This document shows, piece by piece, positions 24,663-34,442 of a DNA stretch of 64,000 nucleotides. Each line of letters starts with the position of its first letter. Within the stretch, counting starts at the first letter, position 1. The notes below the pieces were generated by a model. The model made no database searches and had not been told where the DNA came from. It was given only the letters and a program-made list of their open reading frames with translations. This stretch comes from 38-11 sp964539975. Lineage in GTDB: Bacteria > Bacillota > Clostridia > Tissierellales > Dethiosulfatibacteraceae. The position numbers and the translations under genes are program-made. Location: contig CAZIKK010000002.1 in NCBI GenBank assembly GCA_964539975.1, positions 1-64,000 of the forward strand, written 5' to 3'.

Positions 24663-25037
24663 ATGAGGACAATTCGTGGTGCAATAACACTATCTGATAA
24701 TACTGAGCTCGACATAAGAACACACACACATTTAGTGCTTAAAGAAATTCTTAATCAAAACGATTTGGTTGCTGATGATATCGAAAGTCTTGTGTTCACA
24801 GCGACAAAGGATATTACAAAAGCTTATCCAGCTAAATACGCTAGAGAACTCGGGTTTCATAAGGCGACCCTTATGTGTCTTCAAGAGATGTTTGTTGAAG
24901 ATAGTTTACCCATGTGCTTGCGTGTTTTAGTTTTTATCAAACCAGGTCGTCTTACAACAGATGCTGTACATGTGTATTTAAAGGGTGCTGCAAAACTAAG
25001 GCCTGACTTGTCATCAAATCCCATGGAGGCACTATGA
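24663..25037 (+). CDS. aroH: Chorismate mutase (AroH type)
   Basis: 124-aa trimeric enzyme converting chorismate to prephenate for Phe/Tyr synthesis. The N-terminus RTIRGAITLSDN, SLVFTATKDITKAYPAKYARELGF and the C-terminal HVYLKGAAKLRPDL match the Bacillus AroH family. AAAGGTGAT ribosome site. It overlaps cmk by 4 nt. Confidence 0.94.
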   Translation: MRTIRGAITLSDNTELDIRTHTHLVLKEILNQNDLVADDIESLVFTATKDITKAYPAKYARELGFHKATLMCLQEMFVEDSLPMCLRVLVFIKPGRLTTDAVHVYLKGAAKLRPDLSSNPMEAL

Positions 25038-25681
25038 TTATTGCTATAGACGGTCCAGCTGGCGCAGGCAAAAGTACCGTTGCCAAAAGAGTTAGTCAAG
25101 AACTAGATTATATGTATATTGACACGGGCGCCATTTACCGGACAATTGCCCTTGGTTTAATGAGCCAGCAAGTAAATATTGAAGATGCCGCTCAATTAGA
25201 ACAGGCTTTATCTAACATGACTATCGACTACAAAATTGACGCCATTTACTTGAATCAACAGTGTGTGACTGAAGCAATCCGACAAGAGAAAGTTTCTCAA
25301 AAAACATCGGAAGTTTCCAAATATCCTGCTGTCCGAAAGTTTGCCACCCATATTCAACAGCAATTGTCGATGAATCATCATGTGGTCTTAGAAGGTCGCG
25401 ATATTGGAACCATCGTTTTTCCTAATGCAGATTATAAATTCTTTTTAACAGCTGATGCAACCATAAGAGGTAAACGTCGGTTTGAAGAACTCAAGCAAAA
25501 GGGGATTGATGTCACTTTAGATCAAGTGGTCACTTCCATTATGGAAAGAGACCATCAAGACACCACCCGTCAACACTCACCATTAAAAAAATCTGAAGAT
25601 GCTGTTGTGATTGATACTTCAGATCTTGATATTGATCAAGTGGTTGATCTGATTATTCGTCAGATCAAATTGGAGGGGTAA
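25034..25681 (+). CDS. cmk: (d)CMP kinase
   Basis: 215 aa. P-loop IAIDGPAGAGKSTVAK, DTGAIYRTIAL, VVLEGRDIGTIVFPNADYKFFLTA and ERDHQDTTRQHSPLKK are all typical of Cmk. Phosphorylates CMP/dCMP. It abuts plsC; cmk-plsC-ispH-rpsA is a conserved clostridial order. Confidence 0.97.
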   Translation: MIIAIDGPAGAGKSTVAKRVSQELDYMYIDTGAIYRTIALGLMSQQVNIEDAAQLEQALSNMTIDYKIDAIYLNQQCVTEAIRQEKVSQKTSEVSKYPAVRKFATHIQQQLSMNHHVVLEGRDIGTIVFPNADYKFFLTADATIRGKRRFEELKQKGIDVTLDQVVTSIMERDHQDTTRQHSPLKKSEDAVVIDTSDLDIDQVVDLIIRQIKLEG

Positions 25682-26272
25682 ATGTTTTATAAATTTGCAA
25701 GAACTCTTGTTTTGATTGTTTTTTCCATATGGTTTAGAATAAAAGTTCACGTAGCCAAAGACGAGTCTATCATCAATGATGGTGAACCTTTGATTATTTG
25801 TGCCAACCATTCTTCTATGCTAGATCCTTTGATCGTTGCAATCACGTTTAAAGATCCCATCCGATATATGGCTAAAAAAGAATTGTTCAATAATTACTTT
25901 CTAAGCTTTATCTTGAAACATTTGGGTGTTTTTCCTATAGACAGGGAAGGAAACTCATTGACAGCTTTGAAACATTCCCTTAAACTACTCAAGAGCAATG
26001 AAACACTTGGGATTTTTCCTGAAGGAACCCGTGTAAAGGAATATAATGAAAGCGCTGTAAAGGGAGGCATTGGAATGATTGTCCTTCGATCAAAAGCAAC
26101 TGTGTTGCCGGTATATATAGAGTCTACTTTCAAACCTTTCACTCCGGTTCATATTTATTACGGGAGCAAGATAAATTACAGCGAGGAAGAGCAATATGGG
26201 CCTAAGGATTACCAAAAAGTCAGCGTGAACATTATGGAACGCATATACAGTCTAAAAGAAAGAATTAGGTGA
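25682..26272 (+). CDS. plsC: 1-acyl-sn-glycerol-3-phosphate acyltransferase
   Basis: 196 aa. N-terminal hydrophobic helix, catalytic NHSSMLDP (HX4D), GVFPIDREG and FPEGTR. Converts lysophosphatidate to phosphatidate at the membrane. It overlaps the region upstream of ispH; AGGTGA at its end serves as the ispH ribosome site. Confidence 0.94.
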   Translation: MFYKFARTLVLIVFSIWFRIKVHVAKDESIINDGEPLIICANHSSMLDPLIVAITFKDPIRYMAKKELFNNYFLSFILKHLGVFPIDREGNSLTALKHSLKLLKSNETLGIFPEGTRVKEYNESAVKGGIGMIVLRSKATVLPVYIESTFKPFTPVHIYYGSKINYSEEEQYGPKDYQKVSVNIMERIYSLKERIR

Positions 26273-26277
26273 TACAA

Positions 26278-27138
26278 ATGGAAATAATCAAGGCAGATCA
26301 TTTTGCAACCTGTTTTGGTGTTGAAAGAGCATTGAATTTAGCTAATCAACATTTACATGATCAAAGCAGTCCTGTGTATTCCTATGGCCAACTGATTCAC
26401 AATAACGATGTGTTGAAGCGATTAAGTCAACAAGGCTTAAAAATCATTCGCAACTTAGAAGAATTAGCGAGTATTAAAAAGGGCAAACTGATCATTCGGT
26501 CTCATGGGGCACCAAAAGCTGTTTATGACTACTGTGCGATCAACCATATTGAACTGATAGATGCAACCTGTCCCAAAGTTAAAAGAATTCACAAAATTGT
26601 TGAAACATGTTGTGAGCAGTCACATAATGTGATTGTATTTGGAGATAAAATGCATCCTGAAGTGATAGGGATAATGGGTTGGTGTGTTGATAAAGCGATC
26701 GTTTGTCAAGACTTAGAAGAGTATAAACAGGTAGAAGACCATTTGTATAAGAAACAGTGCATCGTCTTTCAAACAACTTTCAACATAAATCAGTCCCAAC
26801 TCATAAAAGAATACTTTCATAATGGGAACAATAGTGATATTATAGTAAAGGACACAATCTGCAATGCTACCGACTTAAGGCAACAAGCTGCTAGAAAGCT
26901 TGCCGTGCAGTGCGATTCCGTATTAGTGATTGGTGGAAAACAAAGCTCCAACACAAAAAAATTGTATGAAATTAGCAAGGAATTTTGCGAGAATTCTTTC
27001 TGGATTGAAAACTCAAATGAAATTCCTTATAATTTAATAAATAAAACAAAAAAGCTTGGAATTACAGCGGGGGCATCTACCCCGTCACAGATAGTTGAGG
27101 AGGTTATTTTTAATGTCAGAGAAAAACGAAATGCATGA
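26278..27138 (+). CDS. ispH: 4-hydroxy-3-methylbut-2-enyl diphosphate reductase
   Basis: 286 aa. Last MEP-pathway enzyme, making IPP and DMAPP with a 4Fe-4S cluster. The three cluster cysteines are seen in TCFGVERA, IDATCPKV and TICNATDLRQ; HPEVIGIMGW and GKQSSNTKKL are substrate motifs; GASTPSQIVEEV is the C-terminal signature. Start at 26278 is chosen for AGGTGA 5 nt upstream; GTG at 26269 is an alternative. It overlaps rpsA by 26 nt in another frame; in many Clostridia the two proteins are fused. Confidence 0.95.
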   Translation: MEIIKADHFATCFGVERALNLANQHLHDQSSPVYSYGQLIHNNDVLKRLSQQGLKIIRNLEELASIKKGKLIIRSHGAPKAVYDYCAINHIELIDATCPKVKRIHKIVETCCEQSHNVIVFGDKMHPEVIGIMGWCVDKAIVCQDLEEYKQVEDHLYKKQCIVFQTTFNINQSQLIKEYFHNGNNSDIIVKDTICNATDLRQQAARKLAVQCDSVLVIGGKQSSNTKKLYEISKEFCENSFWIENSNEIPYNLINKTKKLGITAGASTPSQIVEEVIFNVREKRNA

Positions 27139-28534
27139 GCTTTTAGAGGGTTTTGAGTTCATCAAAATCTATCCGGGAAAACAGGTGACTGGAACTGTCA
27201 TACTAGTTGAACAGGATAAAGCATTGGTGAATTTCGGCTACAAGGCCGATGGAATAATAGGAAAGGAAGACTATACATTGGATTCAATTGAGGATTTAAG
27301 AACGGTGCTCAATGTCGGTGATGAGATAGAAGCGGTAGTTGCAAGCAATGCAAATGACGATGGCAATGTAGTTTTGTCACGAAAAGATTTCGAAATCCAG
27401 AACAGATGGCAAAATATAGTTGAGCTTTATAACTCAGGTGAAACGGTCACCGTCAAAGCGGTCAAAGCCAATGACAGTGGTGTGATAGCTGAGTTCAGCG
27501 GATTTAGTGGGTTTATACCTGGCTCTCATCTTTCAATGGGAAGAGGCGACCAGCCTAGTGAATTTGTTGGAAAGACACTTGATGTTCGTATCATCGAGGC
27601 AAAAATGAAAAACAATCGAAACAAGCTTATCTTTTCAAGAAAGGTTTTAGAGATTGAAGAGGCTAAAGAAAAAGAACAAGCGGCATGGGAAACCATTCAA
27701 GTCAAAGAGACTTACGATGGTTTAGTTAAGCGAATCGTTGACTTTGGAGCTTTTGTTGAAGTTAATGGAATTGAAGGGTTGTTACACATCAATGAAATCT
27801 CTTGGAATAGAATTAAACATCCTTCAGAAGTTATTTCAGAAGGAGATCACATCAGTGTTAAGGTGTTGAAAGTAGATCCTGATAAAAAACGCATGTCCTT
27901 AAGTCTTAAAGCTACCTTAAAGAGGCCATTCGAGCTGTTTGACGAAAATCACCAAGCCAATGAGATCGTCACTGGAAAAATTGTATCTCTGACGGATTTT
28001 GGAGCATTCGTTGAAATTGATAATGTTCAAGGGCTTTTACATGTTTCGGATATATCTTGGGATATGGTAAAACATCCTTCAGATGTGTTGACTGTTGGGC
28101 AAGAAATTGAAGTCAAAATACTCAACATTGACACTAAGCGAGAACGATTGTCTCTTGGTGCCAAACAGCTGACAGAGGATCCTTTTGTCAAATACACCAA
28201 AAATTTGAAACGCTATGATGTCGTTAATGGAACAGTAAAAAGCATGACCGTCGAGGGAGTAGTAGTTGCTTTGGATGATGAAATCGAAGGATTTGTTCCT
28301 ACCAACAAAGTCTCCAAAGACAAACTGCGATCACCTGCGCAAATTCTTGAAAAAGACCAAGAAGTGGCTTGTAAGATCATGGATATTAACCGAAAAAGCA
28401 AAACGATCAAGTTATCCATGATCATAGAAAATGAAGCAGCTCAAAATCAGACCACAAAAGAAGAGCAGCCTTCTAGCTACACACTCGGAGACGATAATTT
28501 TACAATAGGCGATTTGTTCAAGGACAAAAACTAG
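27113..28534 (+). CDS. rpsA: S1-domain protein (RpsA homologue)
   Basis: 473 aa with five S1 OB-fold repeats; the third and fourth are the best conserved (DGLVKRIVDFGAFVEVNGI, GKIVSLTDFGAFVEIDN, each followed by GLLH(I/V)). Binds mRNA or ribosomes; Gram-positive S1-like proteins are shorter than the six-domain E. coli S1. Start at 27113 has GAGGAGG upstream within ispH. It ends at a strong terminator. Confidence 0.92.
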   Translation: MSEKNEMHELLEGFEFIKIYPGKQVTGTVILVEQDKALVNFGYKADGIIGKEDYTLDSIEDLRTVLNVGDEIEAVVASNANDDGNVVLSRKDFEIQNRWQNIVELYNSGETVTVKAVKANDSGVIAEFSGFSGFIPGSHLSMGRGDQPSEFVGKTLDVRIIEAKMKNNRNKLIFSRKVLEIEEAKEKEQAAWETIQVKETYDGLVKRIVDFGAFVEVNGIEGLLHINEISWNRIKHPSEVISEGDHISVKVLKVDPDKKRMSLSLKATLKRPFELFDENHQANEIVTGKIVSLTDFGAFVEIDNVQGLLHVSDISWDMVKHPSDVLTVGQEIEVKILNIDTKRERLSLGAKQLTEDPFVKYTKNLKRYDVVNGTVKSMTVEGVVVALDDEIEGFVPTNKVSKDKLRSPAQILEKDQEVACKIMDINRKSKTIKLSMIIENEAAQNQTTKEEQPSSYTLGDDNFTIGDLFKDKN

Positions 28535-28558
28535 TCAATACCATCTCGTTTTTAAAAA

Positions 28559-28588
28559 GTTGTTAGTCACCCGCTAACAGCTTTTTTT
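28559..28588 (+). terminator. Rho-independent terminator
   Basis: GTTGTTAG / CTAACAGC stem (28559-28566, 28574-28581) flanked by AAAAA and TTTTTTT. It ends the aroH-rpsA operon. Confidence 0.9.
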
Positions 28589-28662
28589 AGGTGGTTTAAT
28601 TTTAGAGCTCAATATGTTAAAATAATGTAGTTTAAGCAATTAATCAAAGAAAAGGTGATAAG

Positions 28663-29982
28663 ATGAACAAACAATATTACATAGAGACCTTCGGCTGTCA
28701 AATGAACGAGTACGATTCTGAAAAAATAAGTGGTTTGTTAAACAGTCAAGGCTACTTGGAAACAACAGACAAAGAAGAGGCTGATCTTGTTATTTTCAAT
28801 ACTTGTCTTATACGAGAAAACGCTGAGAACAAACTCTACGGAAAGCTGGGAGCCGTTAAAAAACTCAAATTGGATCATCCAGAAAAGATTATTGCAGTTT
28901 GTGGTTGTATCCCACAAAATCAAGAGATTCGAGAGAACATCCTAAAAAGATATCCTTTCATAGATTTAGTCTTTGGTACCAATACTTATGACCAACTTCC
29001 CGAACTTCTATACGATCTTACTCGAAACAAACGCAAAATAATCGCCATTGCAGAGAATAGTACCAATCTTGAAGAAGCAGTTCCTAAAACTCGGAAATTC
29101 TCACACAAAGCTTTTGTCAATATTATGTACGGCTGCAACAACTTTTGTTCCTATTGTGTGGTTCCTTTTACTAGGGGACGTGAGCGAAGTCGTTCTACGT
29201 CAGATATTGTTAACGAAGTCAGAGCTTTAGCGCAAAATGGCTATCAAGAAGTAACTTTATTAGGTCAAAATGTCAACTCTTATGGAAACGATTTGCCAAA
29301 CAACTATTATTTCCCTGACTTGCTCAGAGAATTGAACAACATTGAAGAAATAGGAAGGATACGCTTTATTTCTTCTCATCCCAAAGATGTGAACCAAGAT
29401 TTTATAGAAGCTATAAAAACTAGTGATAAAGTCTGTAATCAACTTCATTTGCCTGTTCAGTCGGGAAGTACAAAAGTATTGAAGGAAATGAACCGCAAGT
29501 ATACCAAAAGGCAGTATTTAGATTTTATATCCGATTTAAGAAGAAACATCCCTGATATATCTATATCCACTGACGTTATTGTCGGTTTTCCTGGAGAAAC
29601 TAATGATGACTTTGATGAAACCATTGATCTAATAAAGAAAGTAAGATTTGACTCTGCTTTTACCTTTCTTTATTCTATCAGACCCGGTACATCTGCTGGA
29701 AAGAGAGAGGATCAAATACCAGAGCACGTCAAGCAGCAGCGTTTTGAACGCTTGCTGAGCACATTGTATCCTATTTTTGAAGAAAAAAACCTTCAACATG
29801 TAGGAGAAGAACACATTGTATTAGTGGATGATATAAGTAAGAACAAATCAGAATACTTGACGGGAAGAACAGAGGGTAATAAATTGGTCCATTTTAAAGG
29901 ATCAAAACAACTAATTGGCAAACTTGCCCCTGTCCGTATAACACATGCCAAAACATGGTACATGGAAGGAATTCTAATATAA
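28663..29982 (+). CDS. miaB: tRNA-2-methylthio-N6-dimethylallyladenosine synthase
   Basis: 439-aa radical-SAM methylthiotransferase acting on i6A37, the product of MiaA encoded in the same operon. Three domains: UPF0004 (ETFGCQMNEYDSE, NTCLIRENA, VCGCIPQ with three Cys), radical SAM (YGCNNFCSYCVVP, CxxxCxxC) and a C-terminal TRAM. GTGATAAG ribosome site. A weak upstream promoter (TAAAAT at 28618-28623) may drive miaB-mutSL-miaA-hfq. Confidence 0.96.
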   Translation: MNKQYYIETFGCQMNEYDSEKISGLLNSQGYLETTDKEEADLVIFNTCLIRENAENKLYGKLGAVKKLKLDHPEKIIAVCGCIPQNQEIRENILKRYPFIDLVFGTNTYDQLPELLYDLTRNKRKIIAIAENSTNLEEAVPKTRKFSHKAFVNIMYGCNNFCSYCVVPFTRGRERSRSTSDIVNEVRALAQNGYQEVTLLGQNVNSYGNDLPNNYYFPDLLRELNNIEEIGRIRFISSHPKDVNQDFIEAIKTSDKVCNQLHLPVQSGSTKVLKEMNRKYTKRQYLDFISDLRRNIPDISISTDVIVGFPGETNDDFDETIDLIKKVRFDSAFTFLYSIRPGTSAGKREDQIPEHVKQQRFERLLSTLYPIFEEKNLQHVGEEHIVLVDDISKNKSEYLTGRTEGNKLVHFKGSKQLIGKLAPVRITHAKTWYMEGILI

Positions 29983-29992
29983 AGGTGATCTT

Positions 29993-32635
29993 ATGAATCA
30001 ACTAACACCCATGATGCAACAATTTATGACAATTAAGAAAAAACATCCTGACAGCATTCTTTTTTTTCGTTTAGGTGACTTTTACGAAATGTTTTTTGAG
30101 GATGCCTTGGTTGCTTCAAAAATACTTGAAATAACCCTCACTGCTAGAGAGTGTGGATTGGATGAGAAAGCACCTATGTGTGGCGTTCCATTCCATTCTG
30201 CTGATGGTTACATCTCAAAACTCATTGAAAATGGAAAAAAAGTGGCTATTTGCGAACAAGTGGAAGAACCTTCAAATAAAAAATTGGTGAAGAGAGAAGT
30301 GGTAAGAATTATCACTCCTGGGACTGTAATCGATGAAAAAGTTCTTGATGAAAAAAAGAACAACTATCTTTGCAGCCTCTATCTGACTAAAAACGAGTGT
30401 GGCATTGCTTACGCAGATGTTTCTACGGGCAGTATTTTTTGCGTTTTGCTGGAAGATATGGCCAGCGATCGGTTGTTAGTGAGCGTTTATCATGAATTGC
30501 AGAAAATATCACCTACTGAAACCATTACCAATAAATCTCTTGTGAAGCTATTTTCACAACTCCATCTTAACACAGAGGAACCATTCATAGATAGTATGAG
30601 TTTACTAGATTCACCCTCTGACTGGTCACATTATGTAAACATAATCAAGACGCATTTTGAGGTTATTTCTATTGAAGCATTAGGTATTACTCCAACAGAT
30701 AAGGCTGTAGTGCTTGCTGTAGGGATGCTTATAGACTATCTGCAAAACACTCAGAGAATTGCACTCAGCCACCTCAATCATCTCGTGACCTATTATCCAT
30801 ACGACTATATGGCTATAGATAGCAGCACAAGAAAGAATCTCGAATTGGTAGAGCCTATAAGAGGTACCAACAAAAAGAACACCTTGTTCTATGTTATCGA
30901 CCACACCAAAACTGCCATGGGAGCACGAAAACTCAAAAAATGGCTATTAGAACCTTTGCAAAACATCTCTGGAATAGAAGATCGACAAGATGCCGTTGAG
31001 TGTCTCTATCATGACACTTTGGCTGCCAATAATATTACCCAACATTTAAAGCAAGTCTATGATATTGAACGTTTGTTGAGTCGTATCGTATATGGAAACT
31101 GCAATGCGCGAGATATGAATGCGCTTAAACAGTCTATAGAAGTACTGCCCGATTTGGTTTCTGATATATCAAGTCTTAATTGTGATCTTTTTAAAGATAT
31201 ATCAACAAAGCTTGATACTTTAAAAGATGTCTATGATCTCATTGGCACTAGCATTGTAGAAAATCCACCCGTGTCTATTAAGGAGGGTGGCCTTATTAAA
31301 GACGGTTATCACACTGAATTGGATGAGTTAAGAGAAATCACCACTCATGGAAAAGATTGGATCAATCAATTAGTTGCTAAAGAAAGAGAATCTACTGGAA
31401 TTAAGAACCTAAAGATTGGATTCAATCGTATTTTCGGTTACTACATAGAAGTGACAAAATCTTACATAAAACTTGTACCCGATCATTACATTAGAAAACA
31501 GACTTTGGCTAATGCTGAGAGATACGTTACGCCGGACTTAAAGGAAATGGAGTCGAAAATACTGAATGCATCTGCCAAGCTTGAAAAACTAGAATACGAG
31601 CTATTTCAAGAAATCCGTACATTTGTCAACAATCAATTGATTCGCATCCAGACTTCTGCTGACTATGTAGCCGTTTTAGATGCTTTGAACTCTCTTTGCA
31701 CAGTAGCTATTAAAAACTCATACAAGCGGCCCAAAATAAATCACGAAGGCTACATAAATATTGTCAATGGCCGTCATCCTGTTGTGGAGAAAGTTTTGTT
31801 GGATAATCTATTTATCCCAAACAACACGTACATCAATACCAGTGACCAACGCTTTTCTATTGTAACAGGTCCAAACATGGCAGGTAAATCAACTTATATG
31901 CGTCAAGTCGCCTTAATTACAATTCTAGCCCATATTGGGAGCTTTGTGCCTGCTGAGGAAGCCGATATTTGCTTGGTAGATAAAGTATTTAGCCGTGTTG
32001 GTGCATCTGATGATTTATCAAGTGGACAAAGTACTTTTATGGTTGAAATGTCAGAAGTATCTAATATTATCAAAAATGCCACTCCAGATAGCCTTGTTAT
32101 ACTTGATGAAATTGGTAGAGGAACAAGCACCTATGATGGACTAAGCATTGCTTGGGCAGTTACTGAGTATATGGTCGAAAAAATCCGTTCGAAGACACTT
32201 TTTGCCACACACTATCACGAGTTGTCTGCATTAGAAGACAAAATTGAGGGGATTAGAAATTATAAGATTCTGATAAAAGAATCCGGTGATGACATCATAT
32301 TTTTGCGCAAAATTGCAAAAGGTAGTGTAGACAAAAGTTATGGTATTCACGTTGCGCGATTAGCTGGAATCCCAAACGATTTGATTAAGCGAGCTTTTGA
32401 CATTCTTCACAAATTGGAATTATCTGATTTCTCATCGAGCAAGCCAACCAGTACAGATCTTATGCGCACTGAAAAATCTGTTGCCGATCAAATGGCTTTT
32501 TGGGATTTGAATAACGAGTACAAAGCTTTTATTAATGAATCGTTAATGCCCATCAATATCAATCATCTCACTCCTATCCAAGCGATGAATTTGTTAAGTG
32601 ATTTGATTGAAAAAGCAAAGGAGTTGAATCAATAA
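29993..32635 (+). CDS. mutS: DNA mismatch repair protein MutS
   Basis: 880 aa. Mismatch-recognition Phe-x-Glu in LGDFYEMFFEDA, connector and lever domains, then the ABC ATPase with Walker A GPNMAGKSTYMRQ, signature DDLSSGQSTFMVEM and Walker B LVILDEIGRGTSTYDGLSIAWA. AAGGTGAT ribosome site 11 bp after miaB. Its stop shares a base with the mutL start. Confidence 0.98.
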   Translation: MNQLTPMMQQFMTIKKKHPDSILFFRLGDFYEMFFEDALVASKILEITLTARECGLDEKAPMCGVPFHSADGYISKLIENGKKVAICEQVEEPSNKKLVKREVVRIITPGTVIDEKVLDEKKNNYLCSLYLTKNECGIAYADVSTGSIFCVLLEDMASDRLLVSVYHELQKISPTETITNKSLVKLFSQLHLNTEEPFIDSMSLLDSPSDWSHYVNIIKTHFEVISIEALGITPTDKAVVLAVGMLIDYLQNTQRIALSHLNHLVTYYPYDYMAIDSSTRKNLELVEPIRGTNKKNTLFYVIDHTKTAMGARKLKKWLLEPLQNISGIEDRQDAVECLYHDTLAANNITQHLKQVYDIERLLSRIVYGNCNARDMNALKQSIEVLPDLVSDISSLNCDLFKDISTKLDTLKDVYDLIGTSIVENPPVSIKEGGLIKDGYHTELDELREITTHGKDWINQLVAKERESTGIKNLKIGFNRIFGYYIEVTKSYIKLVPDHYIRKQTLANAERYVTPDLKEMESKILNASAKLEKLEYELFQEIRTFVNNQLIRIQTSADYVAVLDALNSLCTVAIKNSYKRPKINHEGYINIVNGRHPVVEKVLLDNLFIPNNTYINTSDQRFSIVTGPNMAGKSTYMRQVALITILAHIGSFVPAEEADICLVDKVFSRVGASDDLSSGQSTFMVEMSEVSNIIKNATPDSLVILDEIGRGTSTYDGLSIAWAVTEYMVEKIRSKTLFATHYHELSALEDKIEGIRNYKILIKESGDDIIFLRKIAKGSVDKSYGIHVARLAGIPNDLIKRAFDILHKLELSDFSSSKPTSTDLMRTEKSVADQMAFWDLNNEYKAFINESLMPININHLTPIQAMNLLSDLIEKAKELNQ

Positions 32636-34431
32636 TGCCCATTCAAATTTTGGATTCTTCTACTGTTGATAAAATTGCTGCCGGTGAAGTTGTTGAAAGC
32701 CCTGCTTCCGTCATTAAAGAATTGGTCGAAAATGCTTTAGATGCAGAGGCAGATGAGATTGTAGTGGAAATCAGAAAAGGTGGTAAATCCTATATTCGCG
32801 TAACAGATAATGGATTGGGTATCCCTGAAGAAGAGATTAATAAAAGTGTCATCAGACATGCCACTAGCAAAATTGAGGTCATAGATGATTTATACCAACT
32901 CAAGACGTTGGGATTTCGTGGCGAAGCGTTATCCAGCATTGCTGCCGTTTCTCAATTTGAAATCACCTCCCGAACTTCACAAGGAGAAATCGGACAATCA
33001 TTAGTTGTTCAGGGAGGAGATAAGGTCTCTCAAAAATCTGTGGGTTGTGTTAAAGGAACTACTGTCATTGTACGCAATCTGTTTTACAATATACCTGCAC
33101 GAAAAAAGTTTTTGAAGTCTGATCAAGCTGAAACCACACATGTAACAGACATTGTCACAAAACTATCTCTTATCAATCCTCATGTATCTTTTAAATACAT
33201 TAAAGATCATCAAATCGTATTGTCCACTCCTATGCAATCCACACGTGAAAACATCATCGCAAGCGTTCTAGGAGGTGATTTTTCAAAATCATTAATCCCA
33301 TTGAAGCACATCTCTGAACAACTTGAACTAAGCGGTTATGTCACGGATTTGAACTACTTTCGTGGCAATCGAAAGATGCAGTTGTTATTTGTAAACGGTC
33401 GATTTATAAGTGATAAAAACCTTTCTTTAGCCATCGAAAGGGCTTATGGTAGCCTTCTGCCCAAGGGAAGGTTCCCAGGATTTGTCCTTTATTTGACTCT
33501 TGATCCTAAAAGCATTGATGTTAATATCCACCCACAGAAAGCCATTGTTAAAATTGAAAACCATAGCGATATTGAAAGCTTGCTCTATCATCTTGTATCA
33601 AAAATTTTACGCGAAAAGTTTCTGACAAAAAGACCTTCTTCTCATCAATCCAAACCATCAACTGAGCCTAATGGAGAAATGGATAGTCCACCTTTGATAG
33701 AAGAATCCGACCTCATTTTTGAGCCACCTGTTAGAAATTCAGATATCAAGGTAGAGCCCAATCAAGGTTTTATTCATATGGACAAAAACCCTTATGTTTC
33801 GGACCCTAAAGACGACGATTATATTGCATCTAACAACCATCCTAATAAATCGATTATATATGACCACTTAGTCTATATTGGGACTTTCTCGTTGGGGTAT
33901 CTTATCTTTGAAAACCCCTTGCTAAAAGAATTATATATTATGGATCAACATGCTGCCCATGAACGCATCAATTATGAAAAGCTGCTCAAGCAATACAAGC
34001 ATAAATCCATTTCCATACAACCGCTTCTAATGCCTGAGGTACTGCATCTAAGCTCATCTGAATACCAACAAGCACTGAATCAAATAGAGTTGCTTGGCCA
34101 GCTGGGCTTTGAAATTGAGGATTTTGGTACAAATGCTTTGGTTTTGACAGCAATTCCTATGCTTTTCTCGGATGTTCCTCTTAAGAAAATGATGTATGGA
34201 TTGTTGGACGACCTACAAAATAATCTACACGATCAATTACCCGATATTGAAAGATTAATAAAGAAGGCTTGCGTCTTATCTGTAAAAATCAGTGACCCTT
34301 TAAATAGGAGAGAAGTAGACGTTCTATTGGCAGAACTATCAAGTTGTGACTCTCCCCACACCTGTCCTCACGGAAGGCCTATTTGGATAAAATTCGCGCA
34401 GTCAGAAATAGAAAAGCTTTTTGATCGATAG
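32635..34431 (+). CDS. mutL: DNA mismatch repair protein MutL
   Basis: 598 aa. GHKL ATPase: ELVENALDAEA, TDNGLGI, TLGFRGEALSSIAAV, GTTVIVRNLFYNIPAR. The C-terminal domain holds the endonuclease motif MDQHAAHERINYE (DQHAx2Ex4E type) and CPHGRP, as expected for Gram-positive MutL that nicks DNA without MutH. It has a long acidic linker (about residues 340-400). Confidence 0.97.
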   Translation: MPIQILDSSTVDKIAAGEVVESPASVIKELVENALDAEADEIVVEIRKGGKSYIRVTDNGLGIPEEEINKSVIRHATSKIEVIDDLYQLKTLGFRGEALSSIAAVSQFEITSRTSQGEIGQSLVVQGGDKVSQKSVGCVKGTTVIVRNLFYNIPARKKFLKSDQAETTHVTDIVTKLSLINPHVSFKYIKDHQIVLSTPMQSTRENIIASVLGGDFSKSLIPLKHISEQLELSGYVTDLNYFRGNRKMQLLFVNGRFISDKNLSLAIERAYGSLLPKGRFPGFVLYLTLDPKSIDVNIHPQKAIVKIENHSDIESLLYHLVSKILREKFLTKRPSSHQSKPSTEPNGEMDSPPLIEESDLIFEPPVRNSDIKVEPNQGFIHMDKNPYVSDPKDDDYIASNNHPNKSIIYDHLVYIGTFSLGYLIFENPLLKELYIMDQHAAHERINYEKLLKQYKHKSISIQPLLMPEVLHLSSSEYQQALNQIELLGQLGFEIEDFGTNALVLTAIPMLFSDVPLKKMMYGLLDDLQNNLHDQLPDIERLIKKACVLSVKISDPLNRREVDVLLAELSSCDSPHTCPHGRPIWIKFAQSEIEKLFDR

Positions 34432-34442
34432 AGGTGATGTCA

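Noticed and set aside
24881..25099. Minus-strand frame opposite aroH/cmk
   Set aside because: Shadow of two well-supported genes; no ribosome site or family match.
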